This document shows positions 33,867 through 42,341 of a stretch of 64,000 bases of DNA, in pieces (position 1 is the first letter of the stretch; each line of letters starts with the position of its first letter). Made by a program: the position numbers and the translations under genes. The stretch is from CAYHXN01 sp964373675 (GTDB taxonomy: Bacteria > Patescibacteriota > Minisyncoccia > UBA6257 > WO2-44-18), in the NCBI GenBank assembly GCA_964373675.1, contig CAYJVO010000001.1, positions 1-64,000 of the forward strand. Direction: 5' to 3'. The notes below the pieces were generated by a model that was not told the DNA's origin, did not search any database, and saw only the letters and a program-made list of their open reading frames with translations.

Positions 33867-34805
33867 ATGAAACTGCCGTTGCCGGAAGTGAAGTACCTTT
33901 TGCGACAATCTTTTTGCAAGGATACCAGTTTCACGCCAGACAAATGGGCGCCCGAGAATCCGACCTACGGTCATTGCGCGGTTGCAGTTCTTATTGCGCA
34001 AGATATTTTAGGAGGCGAAATTCGCCGCGGACTTTTGCCTAAAGAGTGGGCGGAAAAGCTCGGATACCGGTCGCATTATTGGAATGTCGGACTAGAAGCA
34101 AAGCCTAACTATTTTGATATTACCGCGGAGCAATTCCCCAAAGATTTTCCTTATGACGATTTTATTAATGGAATGTTTGAAGAAAACCCCGATCTTGCCG
34201 ACAAGCGTGAGTACCTATTGTCCAATCCTGAAACTAAGAAGCGCTATAAAATACTAAAAGAGCGGTTCGAGGCAACGCTTCGTTCCAATCCATTGTATCT
34301 GGACGAAAAGTTTCAGCTTTGCTGGGAAACGGCTTTTGCCGGCGGACCGCGCTGCAAGAAAATGGTCTTTGCTTGTCTCGTTTATGATGGCAATCGGCTG
34401 ATCTCGTGGGAAGTCAATCGGCTGATGACCGAACGGTTCGGCCAGCCGCGATTCTGCGCCATTGATGGCTCGGAGTGCATCCGGGTGAATATCCAAAGCC
34501 GAATGGACGCGACGGTTGGTGATTGCGGACATGCCCCGGTTTGGTCGCTGGCCAGAGTTTTCGAACTCGGTTACAAACCGGGCGATCTCCCGAAACTCGA
34601 CTTCTACGAAGCCGGTTTCCGCCCGGACGGATCTCCTTGGTGGCGAAATGAACCCAGCTACTCCTGCACTTATTGTCAGAATATATTTGCGATTTTCGGA
34701 CTCGACAAGATTTGGGGCACTTGCTACAACCAGTGGATGCCTCTCCGGACGCAAGACTCTTTTTATTCCTCCGGCAAATACGCCCTTGGGGAAAAGAAAG
34801 TTTAG
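33867..34805 (+). CDS. YunG-like domain fused to deaminase-like domain
   Basis: This is a 312-residue protein with two parts. Residues about 25-140 (NPTYGHCAVAVLIAQDILGG, SHYWNV, FDITAEQF, LLSNPETKKRYKIL) match the YunG pattern, a conserved domain of unknown function. Residues about 165-300 have DCGHAPVWSLARVFELG and, later, PSYSCTYCQNIF and GLDKIWGT. These resemble the zinc ligands (His, then CxxC) of cytidine-deaminase folds, but the catalytic HAE Glu is replaced by Pro. This could be an inactive deaminase-like sensor. The domain calls are by eye. Confidence 0.5.
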   Translation: MKLPLPEVKYLLRQSFCKDTSFTPDKWAPENPTYGHCAVAVLIAQDILGGEIRRGLLPKEWAEKLGYRSHYWNVGLEAKPNYFDITAEQFPKDFPYDDFINGMFEENPDLADKREYLLSNPETKKRYKILKERFEATLRSNPLYLDEKFQLCWETAFAGGPRCKKMVFACLVYDGNRLISWEVNRLMTERFGQPRFCAIDGSECIRVNIQSRMDATVGDCGHAPVWSLARVFELGYKPGDLPKLDFYEAGFRPDGSPWWRNEPSYSCTYCQNIFAIFGLDKIWGTCYNQWMPLRTQDSFYSSGKYALGEKKV

Positions 34806-34808
34806 AGA

Positions 34809-34835
34809 AAAAGACCCGCTAAACGGGTCTTTTTG
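34809..34835. terminator. Bidirectional terminator
   Basis: AAAGACCCG, loop CTAAA, CGGGTCTTT, with A-rich left and T-rich right flanks. It lies between convergent genes, and its sequence encodes the last residues of the minus-strand protein. Confidence 0.85.
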
Positions 34836-35934
34836 CTAAATCATAATTTCTCCAGCCGGGTTCTCCGGTAATTTCGCGTACTTCGCCAAGCCAATCAGGA
34901 ATTTCTACCCGATCGTTTTCTTTTGTAAGCTCCACTTCCAAAAGCATTAGTCCCCAACAATGATACGGCTCCAGGAATAAATCCAGTTCAAAATACTGGT
35001 TTTTCCAGATAAAACAGCATCTTTCTTTGTGGATTGTTTTCCGTTCGGGGTCCCTCTGCGATAAAAGTTCATAATATCGCTGGGCGCTGATTTGAGTTTC
35101 CCGCTCTTCCCGCGCTTTTGCTGAAGCCGACGGTATTTTAAAAGTCTGGTAATAATCTGCCGCTTCGCCTTGCTTTCGCTTTCTGATCCTGCCAGCGGTT
35201 GCCCCGCCGTCTTTGCTAACAAGATACGCCTGATCAATGTTTAACCGTTGATAAGGAACCGGCAGTTTTTGAATACTGAATCCTTTTACTAAAAACTTTC
35301 TTTTAATTTCCAGCGAAACTGGCATGCCGATGGATTTTTGCGCCGCTCTTATCAACCGCTTCATTTTTTCTTCAAACAAGAAGGAATTATCAATAATTAC
35401 CAGGTGCGGATGACCGACCCAGGCTTCCTGGGTGCGCTTATCGGTCTTACGCGCCTCTTCCGGAGTTTCATAGCGAGTAGGATTATCTAAATTATAAAAT
35501 TTTTCTTTGCCATCAGCAGCCGTTACTAAATGAAAAACCGCCTCATAACGCTTATCCCTCAAACCCACTAAACTCCAGTGATTTTTATTCAGCAGTAGCT
35601 CAAATTCTTCGGGACGCAAATAAGCAGCCATGTCCATACAACCGCGATCCATCAATAAAACCTGCTTTTTCCCACCTTTAGCACGGAGTAAATTACCGTA
35701 ATGCCGCTCGTCGGACATCTGCTTTTTAATAATAGTTTCTTCAAACTTCAAATAATCCCGGCGTGAAACCCGCCGCAAAAGCTCTTGCGGCCCTATACCG
35801 CCATTAATAATTTGTGTAGCTACCTCGGGAACAACCACTACTGACAATCCATAATCGGAGAGTTTTTCATAAAGATAGTGAAGTCCAGTAGTCTTTCCAG
35901 AGCACGGCCCGCCAGTCAGGACTATTCGCTTCAT
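34819..35934 (-). CDS. AAA-type NTPase fused to CYTH domain
   Basis: This is a 371-residue two-domain protein. Residues 1-200 are a P-loop kinase-like AAA_28 domain with GGPCSGKT (8-15) and LLMDRGCMD. Residues about 205-365 form a CYTH/triphosphatase domain starting LEIKRKFLVKG and containing RIRKRKQG, QTFKIP and ELDLF. CYTH enzymes cleave triphosphates using the ExExK signature; here the middle Glu is Lys (E209-K211-K213), so activity may be altered. The natural substrate of such fusions is unclear. It converges on the previous gene at a shared terminator. Confidence 0.8.
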   Translation of the reverse strand: MKRIVLTGGPCSGKTTGLHYLYEKLSDYGLSVVVVPEVATQIINGGIGPQELLRRVSRRDYLKFEETIIKKQMSDERHYGNLLRAKGGKKQVLLMDRGCMDMAAYLRPEEFELLLNKNHWSLVGLRDKRYEAVFHLVTAADGKEKFYNLDNPTRYETPEEARKTDKRTQEAWVGHPHLVIIDNSFLFEEKMKRLIRAAQKSIGMPVSLEIKRKFLVKGFSIQKLPVPYQRLNIDQAYLVSKDGGATAGRIRKRKQGEAADYYQTFKIPSASAKAREERETQISAQRYYELLSQRDPERKTIHKERCCFIWKNQYFELDLFLEPYHCWGLMLLEVELTKENDRVEIPDWLGEVREITGEPGWRNYDLAKRPV

Positions 35935-36039
35935 TAATTAACTGTCAAAAGACTATAACCATTATATATTGACCTCTCTCCACCGTCCAAATTTATTTAA
36001 AAATCTGCTATACTGGAAGCAGTTCCTTTGAAGTGTTAA

Positions 36040-36327
36040 ATGGCGTTTAAAAAGGAATGCTTGATAGAAAAAGCTACAGAAGTAGAGATATTGGACGCGC
36101 TTCGTAAAGCAGGCCATCCGTTGGATAGACACGAATTTTTTTTACACATTTTTCTTAATAGATGCGAACTTATTGGCTACGATGGCAGTAATATAGAAAG
36201 ATCGGTGACTCTTTTGGAATTTTACGATAAATGCATAGCGGGGAATGTATTACAGACAGTATGGGCTATGATTGACCAAGGGAAAATCTGCTTAAACTTT
36301 GATAGAAAATTGGAATTGCCCAAATAA
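36040..36327 (+). CDS. Hypothetical protein, possible winged helix
   Basis: This is a 95-residue protein with no family recognised. The arrangement EILDALRKAGHPLDRHEFFLHIF, then VLQTVWAMIDQGKICLNFDR and a final KLELP, resembles a small winged-helix domain, which is a guess from pattern. TATACT near 36008 may be its -10 box. It ends in a clear terminator and is followed by repeat copy 3. Confidence 0.55.
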   Translation: MAFKKECLIEKATEVEILDALRKAGHPLDRHEFFLHIFLNRCELIGYDGSNIERSVTLLEFYDKCIAGNVLQTVWAMIDQGKICLNFDRKLELPK

Positions 36328-36341
36328 CATTGGGCTTTTTT
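36318..36341 (+). terminator. Rho-independent terminator of the 36040 gene
   Basis: GCCCAA (36318-36323), 6-nt loop, TTGGGC (36330-36335), six T residues. It overlaps the stop codon. Confidence 0.8.
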
Positions 36342-36429
36342 ATTCTCCTTCGCCGAAAACCCCGGGCGGCCTACTCCGCCGTAGTAGCCTACGGCTACGA
36401 AGGCTGGATAAGACCGTGGAGCTTCATTT
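36339..36429 (+). repeat. 89-bp dispersed structured repeat, copy 3 of 3
   Basis: This is the same element as at 9303 and 27046. The inner hairpin is GTAG/CTAC (36381-36384 and 36389-36392) where the other copies have GAAG/CTTC, a change on both sides that keeps pairing. Here too the copy abuts a terminator T tract. Confidence 0.85.
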
Positions 36430-36431
36430 CC

Positions 36432-36592
36432 AACTGCTATCCCGCGGGATAGCAGTTTCGGGCTACTGAATTATTCATTAAAGTAAAATTTACCCGCCCC
36501 CTAAGACGGTTTTTTGTTTTTCAAAAAGAAAAACCGGAAATGTTCGCACTTTGACGCGTCAAAACACTGCTATCATGCGTGATAGCAGTGTT
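36432..36592. repeat. Palindrome cluster: CTGCTATC and GACGCGTC units
   Basis: Two long palindromes, AACTGCTATCC/GGATAGCAGTT (36432-36457) and AACACTGCTATCA/TGATAGCAGTGTT (36563-36592), share the CTGCTATC core. TTTGACGCGTCAAA (36550-36563) precedes the second. The second pair recurs inverted at 40557-40599. A CGGTTTTT/AAAAACCG stem lies between. Confidence 0.8.
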
Positions 36593-36819
36593 TCTTTTAC
36601 GTGTGGAAGAGATACAAATTGAAAGATACTGGCATTAACTCTTCTACGATTATTGTTTTCCCCCAAAAGCCAAGCGTTAACGGCTTTACTCAAATTGACT
36701 AAGCGCCGTACAAATTAGGCGCAATTTGGTTTCTTTTATTAAAGACATCCGTTCTCTGGTAGTGTCAAATTCGCGGTTTTTTATTTACTTTTGTCATCGT
36801 CATTGTTATAGTCATGGTC
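36593..36819 (+). other. Intergenic stretch with possible 33-codon ORF and hairpin
   Basis: A GTG-started open frame of 33 codons runs 36601-36702 and is followed by GCGCC/GGCGC with T-rich sequence to about 36740. No ribosome site is visible and the frame may be chance. Just before ychF come repeated GTCAT units. Confidence 0.25.
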
Positions 36820-37830
36820 ATGAAATTATCCATCGGCATCGTCGGGCTGCCGAACGTCGGCAAGTCCACCCTGTTCAAAATCCTCACTAAAAACGAGGTG
36901 AATATCGCTAATTATCCGTTTTGCACCATTGATCCGAATGTGGGTATCGTGACTGTTCCAGATGAACGGCTACAGAAACTCGCGGCCATGAGCAAATCCG
37001 CCAAGATCATTCCGGCCGTGGTGGAATTTTATGATATTGCCGGCCTAGTTAAAGGCGCTTACAAAGGCGAGGGGTTGGGAAATCAATTTTTGTCTCATAT
37101 TCGCGAAACCCAGGCGATCGTGATGGTTCTCCGCTGTTTTGGAGGAGAAGAAATTATCCACGTGGAAAATTCCGTGGACCCAATCCGCGATATGGATATC
37201 ATCAACGCCGAATTAGCGCTGAAAGACCTGGATACTATTGAAAAAGTTTGGAAAAAAGCGGAAGGAGAAGCGAAAACCGGAAACAAACAATCGCAAAAGG
37301 ATCTGGAAGCGCTTAAGCTCGCGAAAGCCGCCCTAGAACAAGGAAAAAACCTAACCGAGAAAAATCATTCTGACATTCTTGAGAATGTAAGAATGAAAGA
37401 ACTCAATCTTTTAATGTCTAAAAAACAGCTGTATTTACTGAACGGCAAGCCAGAAGATGTTTCCGAAGAATTAAAAAAGAAAATCGCCGAACGGGGGGGG
37501 GATTATATTGTTGTAGACTTATCAGCTGCCGTGGATATTCCGGAATTGGTAAAAAAAGCGTACGAAATTCTAGATTTAATCAGCTTTTTCACCACCGGCG
37601 AGGACGAAACCCGCGCTTGGACTATCAAGCGGGGGACTAAGGCGCCGCAAGCCGCCGGTGTCATCCACACTGATTTTGAAAAAAAGTTCATTCGTGCTGA
37701 AACGGTAAATTGGCAAAAATTGTTGGAAACCGGCTCTTGGTCCGCCGCCAGGCAAAAAGGATTATTGCGCCAAGAGGGAAAAGAATACATCGTCCAAGAC
37801 GGCGATGTAATAGAGGTTAAACACGGGTAA
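36820..37830 (+). CDS. ychF: Redox-regulated ATPase YchF/EngD (OBG-type)
   Basis: This 336-residue P-loop NTPase binds ATP rather than GTP and associates with ribosomes. G1 is GLPNVGKST, the family-specific NYPFCTIDPN follows, G3 is DIAGLVKGA, and the C-terminal TGS domain contains FFTTGEDETRAW. ATG 36820 is preferred over ATG 36814 because MKLSIGIVGLPNVG is the usual start and the upstream codons belong to a GTCAT micro-repeat. It is slightly shorter than the common 363 residues. Confidence 0.94.
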   Translation: MKLSIGIVGLPNVGKSTLFKILTKNEVNIANYPFCTIDPNVGIVTVPDERLQKLAAMSKSAKIIPAVVEFYDIAGLVKGAYKGEGLGNQFLSHIRETQAIVMVLRCFGGEEIIHVENSVDPIRDMDIINAELALKDLDTIEKVWKKAEGEAKTGNKQSQKDLEALKLAKAALEQGKNLTEKNHSDILENVRMKELNLLMSKKQLYLLNGKPEDVSEELKKKIAERGGDYIVVDLSAAVDIPELVKKAYEILDLISFFTTGEDETRAWTIKRGTKAPQAAGVIHTDFEKKFIRAETVNWQKLLETGSWSAARQKGLLRQEGKEYIVQDGDVIEVKHG

Positions 37831-37846
37831 TTGGTTTTTAAAATGT

Positions 37847-37852
37847 TATAAT
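37847..37852 (+). promoter_or_regulatory. -10 box of the 37861 gene, leaderless type
   Basis: TATAAT ends 8 nt before ATG 37861. Confidence 0.6.
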
Positions 37853-37860
37853 AATTTATT

Positions 37861-38268
37861 ATGGCGGAAGTGAAAAGCCCCGAACAAAAACATTCTGCTT
37901 TAGAACGGGAAATTCAAATCCTCTCGGCCGAATTAAAAACTCTTAAACCTGAAACGGAAGCGGAAAAAGAAGCGCTGAAATCGCTTTTAAAAAGCCGAAT
38001 TTATGGCTCCGCAACTCCCTCAATACCAGGGGTACTTAAAAAAACCGAAGTTAAAGACAGACCAAAAATTCTTCCCGAATATTTAGAAACCGCCCCTAAA
38101 GACATCAAATTAGAAGTTGAAAAACTGCTGGATCTTGCTTGGCATAAAGGCATCGCTGCTGCTGCCCAAGAAGCGAAAAAAAACGAACCCTTAATAATTG
38201 ATGGTTTTCATGATGCTCTTACTGACAAACTTTACGAAGAATTCAAAAAGCGAAAACTGATTAAATGA
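37861..38268 (+). CDS. Small partner protein of the TraD-like ATPase
   Basis: This is a 135-residue soluble protein of no named family. An N-terminal charged helix (about 5-45) looks coiled-coil. The C-terminal half is helical with DLAWHKGIAAAAQEAKKNEP and a basic tail. It overlaps the downstream VirD4/TraD-like ATPase gene by 4 bp (ATGA), which strongly suggests a functional pair. A regulatory or substrate-delivery role is inference. Confidence 0.6.
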   Translation: MAEVKSPEQKHSALEREIQILSAELKTLKPETEAEKEALKSLLKSRIYGSATPSIPGVLKKTEVKDRPKILPEYLETAPKDIKLEVEKLLDLAWHKGIAAAAQEAKKNEPLIIDGFHDALTDKLYEEFKKRKLIK

Positions 38269-40544
38269 GCGTTTTGATTATTGGGTATCTAGCCGTAATT
38301 ATTCTGGCAATCGGGGCCGCGGTATTTTTTATTCGCCGCTGGGCCTTACGAAAAACTTTTTTAGCGACCTTAAATTTAAAACTGCTCTTAATTCGTCTGT
38401 CAAAAAAACCCTTACCAGCGGGCGCAACTGCCGAGGAACCGCTAAAAGAAATTAATGTTTCTGGCCAGCTATTCAGCATTTTAGCCGGCTCTAAAATACC
38501 GGTCGCTTTTGAATTAGCTGTTCATAATGTTGGCGAGGAAATCCATTTTTATGCGGCAGTGCCGGTTAACGCGATTGAATTTGTCAAAAGACAAATTCAA
38601 GGATTCTGGCCGGATGCGCAGGTAGAGTTAAGCGATGATTACACGATTTTTAATTCTGCCGGCGCAATAGAGGCCGTGTATCTTAAACAAAAACGGGAAT
38701 ATTTTCTGCCGGTCCGCACTTACGCCGAAGCGCAAATAGACACTTTTCTGCCGATTTTAAGCGATTTTTCCAAACTGCAGACAATTAGCGAAGGATTGGC
38801 AATTCAAGTCATTATTAAGCCGGCGCCTTCATCGGTTAAAAAAGCGTTCATTGCTCATATTATCAACCTTAAAAAAAAGCAGGAAAAAGAACCTTCGCCG
38901 GAGGACGCGGAAAATATTAAATTATCCGAACAAAAAATTTCCAAACCGCTATTTTCAGCCAATTATCGCATTATTGCCTCTGCGCCTATACCGCTTAGAG
39001 CTCGGGAAATTCTGGATGGCGCGCTGACTTCTCTGGTTCAATTTAGCGCGCCGCTCCGCAACGAATTTAAAGCCATTAGAGTCAAAAATCCCAAAAACCT
39101 GATAGCCAAATTTGTTTTTCGGCAATTTGATGATCGCGAAACGATGATTTTAGGACTGGATGAACTGGTCAGCATCTTTCATTTGCCGACTTCTGCTACC
39201 GAAGTACCGCGTATTACGTGGGTAAAAGCGAGAGAGGCTCCTGCGCCGGCCGACCTGCCCAAATCAGGGGTTTTAATCGGGGAAAATATTTTCCGCGGCG
39301 ATGCCAAACCGGTACGTATTGACGACGATGATCGCCGCCGTCATGTCTATATCGTCGGTCAAACCGGCACCGGCAAGTCCAACCTTTTAATTAATATGGC
39401 CGCCAACGATATTGAAGCCGGAAAGGGGGTGGCGATTATTGATCCTCATGGCGATTTGATTGATTATCTAATCGGTCTCATTCCAGTTGACCGGAGAAAC
39501 GATGTAATCTTGTTTGATCCCGGCGATCTTCTGCGTCCCATCGGGCTTAATATGCTGGAATACAGCCCCGATCGGCCGGAGGAAAAAACCTTTATTGTCA
39601 ATGAAATGCAGAGTATTTTTAACAAACTCTTCTTGGCTGAAACGATGGGACCGATGTTTGAACAGTATATGCGCAATGCTCTTGTTCTCCTTATGGATGA
39701 TATTACGCATCCAGCGACCTTGATGGAAGTGCCTCGTATATTTACCGATGCCGACTTTCGTCAAAGAAAACTCGCTCAAGCCACCAATCCGGCGGTGATA
39801 GATTTTTGGACTAAAGAAGCGCCCAAAGCCGGCGGTGAAGCGGCGCTTGCCAATATGACGCCTTATATTACTTCTAAGTTCAATAATTTTATTGCCAACG
39901 ATTATGTCCGGCCGATCATTGGCCAAAAAAAATCATCTTTTAATTTCCGCCAAGTGATGGATGAAGGAAAAATCTTGCTGGTTAATCTTGTTAAAGGCAA
40001 AATAGGGGATATTAACGCCAATCTTTTAGGTATGATTGTTGTCGGTAAACTGCTGATGGCGGCACTCTCCCGCGTTGATCTGCCAGAAATTAAAAGACGC
40101 GACTTTAATTTGTATATTGATGAATTTCAAAACTTTACTACTGAATCCATTGCTACCATTCTTTCTGAAGCTCGCAAATACCGTCTTAATTTAGTCATTG
40201 CCCATCAATTTATCGCTCAACTCAGCGAAAAAATCCGCGATGCCGTTTTCGGCAATGTCGGCTCCAGTATTGCTTTTAGAATTGGCGCGGATGACGCAGA
40301 GTATTTAGATAAACAATTTGCGCCAGTTTTTTCCAAAGATGATTTGATAAATATTGATAACTTCAACGCTTATGTAAAGCTTTTGGTTGGCGGCAAAACC
40401 ACTAAACCATTTAATATCCGTACTCTTCCGGCTCCAGTAGGGGATGAAGCTGTAAAACGAACTATCCGGGAATGGTCCAGTCAAACCTACGGCCGCGACC
40501 GACAGGAAGTAGAGACAGAGATTTTAACCCGTTTGCGCACATAA
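38265..40544 (+). CDS. VirD4/TraD-like DNA-translocating ATPase
   Basis: This 759-residue membrane-anchored ATPase has one N-terminal helix (about 3-24). A domain of about 300 residues of unclear type precedes a FtsK/HerA-like motor with Walker A VGQTGTGKSN (near 364-373), IIDPHGDLIDYL, and Walker B NLYIDEFQNF (near 615). The segment EARKYRLNLVIAHQFIAQL is typical of TrwB/TraD coupling proteins. No other type IV secretion genes are seen nearby. It may pump DNA or act with a pilus or competence system (inference). Confidence 0.8.
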   Translation: MSVLIIGYLAVIILAIGAAVFFIRRWALRKTFLATLNLKLLLIRLSKKPLPAGATAEEPLKEINVSGQLFSILAGSKIPVAFELAVHNVGEEIHFYAAVPVNAIEFVKRQIQGFWPDAQVELSDDYTIFNSAGAIEAVYLKQKREYFLPVRTYAEAQIDTFLPILSDFSKLQTISEGLAIQVIIKPAPSSVKKAFIAHIINLKKKQEKEPSPEDAENIKLSEQKISKPLFSANYRIIASAPIPLRAREILDGALTSLVQFSAPLRNEFKAIRVKNPKNLIAKFVFRQFDDRETMILGLDELVSIFHLPTSATEVPRITWVKAREAPAPADLPKSGVLIGENIFRGDAKPVRIDDDDRRRHVYIVGQTGTGKSNLLINMAANDIEAGKGVAIIDPHGDLIDYLIGLIPVDRRNDVILFDPGDLLRPIGLNMLEYSPDRPEEKTFIVNEMQSIFNKLFLAETMGPMFEQYMRNALVLLMDDITHPATLMEVPRIFTDADFRQRKLAQATNPAVIDFWTKEAPKAGGEAALANMTPYITSKFNNFIANDYVRPIIGQKKSSFNFRQVMDEGKILLVNLVKGKIGDINANLLGMIVVGKLLMAALSRVDLPEIKRRDFNLYIDEFQNFTTESIATILSEARKYRLNLVIAHQFIAQLSEKIRDAVFGNVGSSIAFRIGADDAEYLDKQFAPVFSKDDLINIDNFNAYVKLLVGGKTTKPFNIRTLPAPVGDEAVKRTIREWSSQTYGRDRQEVETEILTRLRT

Positions 40545-40556
40545 GACCCTTTTTTC

Positions 40557-40599
40557 CACTGCTATCATACATACTAGCAGTGTTTTGACGCGTCAAAAC
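40557..40599. repeat. Inverted copy of the CTGCTATC/GACGCGTC palindrome pair
   Basis: CACTGCTA...TAGCAGTG (40557-40582) is joined to GTTTTGACGCGTCAAAAC (40582-40599). In reverse complement this matches 36550-36592. The TGA stop of the minus-strand gene lies in the second palindrome. It separates convergent genes and may act as a terminator. Confidence 0.75.
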
Positions 40600-42341
40600 A
40601 CTGCTTTAACAGTTTCCCAATACTCCGGATAACCCTTTTCTTTCATAAAGTACCACCACTCCGCGCCCCAGAGATAAAATTTATCAAAACCGGTCTTGCG
40701 GGCAAAATTTAAATTGGAACGTAATCGTTGAAGATCAAACAGTTTTAATTGCTTATTTAAAGATAAATCTGGTAAAAGTTTTGGTCCCCACGGCTCGGCT
40801 TGCAGTTCTACCACCGCATAAGGGTGCGCTAGCAAAGTTTTTAAACGATAATACCAAGCAGGAAAAAGTTGTGTAATTTGTCCAAAAGTATCGTTGTAAA
40901 CATAACGATAAAGTGTGATGCCCAGCAAATCCCCGTATTTAAGCGCCCGATTCCAACTGCCAAATTCTCCGCTTTCCGTCACCATCACTGGATGCGTCAG
41001 ATCCAGCGACTTAACCAATGATACTTCGTTTTTAAAAAGTCTCGGATCAAACTCACCGCATTCTCCAAACATAAAATATGGCTCGTTTTCTACCTGCCAA
41101 ACTTCTAAAGTCGGGTGGTTTTTGTAGCGATCAACCAACGTTTTTAAATACTCAAGTAATTCCTGATTCCTAGTTCCTAATTCATTATTTTTTATCCACT
41201 CAGGTTTAAAGCACTCGGGCCAGCGTGGGACTTTCTGTCCGATCGCCAAAATTACTTTCGCGTCGCGCTTCGCCGCCTCATTCATCTGCCAATCTAAATC
41301 GGTGAAATTAAACTTATCATCTTCCGGTTCAATCTCGTCCCAGTAAGCAACCAGTCTTAAATTTTTAATTTTTAAATCGTCCAGTAAAGCAAGGTAGTTC
41401 TCTTTCCAGTCCAAATCCAAATTCCTGCTGAATCTTGCAGAAAAAGTGACTCCCCATTGGATATCCTGTTCTGCGGCTATTGGAATACTTTTTAGGTAAC
41501 TGGCTACCACAAGAACAATGATGCCGATGACAACAAGAGTAGTAGCGGCAATTTTTTCTTTCAAAATCCGGCCGTGAAAACTTGCTTTGAGTATTAAAAG
41601 CGCGGCGGCGAAAATTATCAAAAAGCGAAAGCTGGAACTCGCATCCACCAACGCCGGGTGACCCAAAAACAAAGCCATTGTAACCAAAAAAGCTCCGCCG
41701 GCTGACGCCGCGCGGTTTAAAAGATACAAAATGATGTTTTTAGGTTTTTCAACGGATTTAGTAATGAGTGCCTGCCGAATTTTTGGAAACAAAAGCAAAG
41801 AAATAGCGGAAAGAAACACGCCGGCCTGTACGGCTACTAAACCGGTAATGAAGTTGGTTTGCAAGAAAACCGATTTATGCAGAGCGTTGCTTAAACCAAA
41901 AAGACCGCTGGCTGTTAGCGCCGTACCAATGAAACGCCAGGAAAAAATCGCGCTGCCGACTGCCAAAAGACCGAATGCCACTAGCTCGCCAGTTGAAAGG
42001 TCTACGCCTAAAATAAAAAATGAAAAGATTAAAGTAAAAATAGGGGAGAAGCCGCTGATGGCCGAAAGTGCTTCAATGGCTTCCGCGTTTTTTAATGCCT
42101 TAAAACCAAAATAAAGTGCCCAAAAAAATGCCGCTCCTGCCACAAAAGCCATTACTGTTGCAATCAACGAAGGCAGCTGAAATCCAAAAGGCGCCAAAAA
42201 CAGCGGCAGGAACGCTAAAATACCTACTCCAAATGCGTACTGCAGCGGACGAGGGACAGCTCGTTTAAGTAAAACCTTATCAAAAATCGCAGATATCGCG
42301 ATTAAAGCTTGGCCAAAAAGCGCTGATAATAACCAAATCAT
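40593..42341 (-). CDS. EamA-type transporter fused to glycoside hydrolase-like domain
   Basis: This 582-residue fusion has about ten helices in residues 1-280. These form two EamA/DMT repeats, the fold of drug/metabolite and nucleotide-sugar transporters. Residues about 295-580 form a TIM-barrel clan GH-A-like domain: VTFSARFSRNLDLDW, acid/base EVWQVENEPYF, and nucleophile candidate VVELQAEPWG. The barrel likely sits outside the membrane. Around ELGTRNQEL a repeat-derived peptide is inserted in frame. It is coupled to the GH1 gene by a 4-bp overlap. The joint transport/hydrolysis role is inference. Confidence 0.75.
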   Translation of the reverse strand: MIWLLSALFGQALIAISAIFDKVLLKRAVPRPLQYAFGVGILAFLPLFLAPFGFQLPSLIATVMAFVAGAAFFWALYFGFKALKNAEAIEALSAISGFSPIFTLIFSFFILGVDLSTGELVAFGLLAVGSAIFSWRFIGTALTASGLFGLSNALHKSVFLQTNFITGLVAVQAGVFLSAISLLLFPKIRQALITKSVEKPKNIILYLLNRAASAGGAFLVTMALFLGHPALVDASSSFRFLIIFAAALLILKASFHGRILKEKIAATTLVVIGIIVLVVASYLKSIPIAAEQDIQWGVTFSARFSRNLDLDWKENYLALLDDLKIKNLRLVAYWDEIEPEDDKFNFTDLDWQMNEAAKRDAKVILAIGQKVPRWPECFKPEWIKNNELGTRNQELLEYLKTLVDRYKNHPTLEVWQVENEPYFMFGECGEFDPRLFKNEVSLVKSLDLTHPVMVTESGEFGSWNRALKYGDLLGITLYRYVYNDTFGQITQLFPAWYYRLKTLLAHPYAVVELQAEPWGPKLLPDLSLNKQLKLFDLQRLRSNLNFARKTGFDKFYLWGAEWWYFMKEKGYPEYWETVKAVF

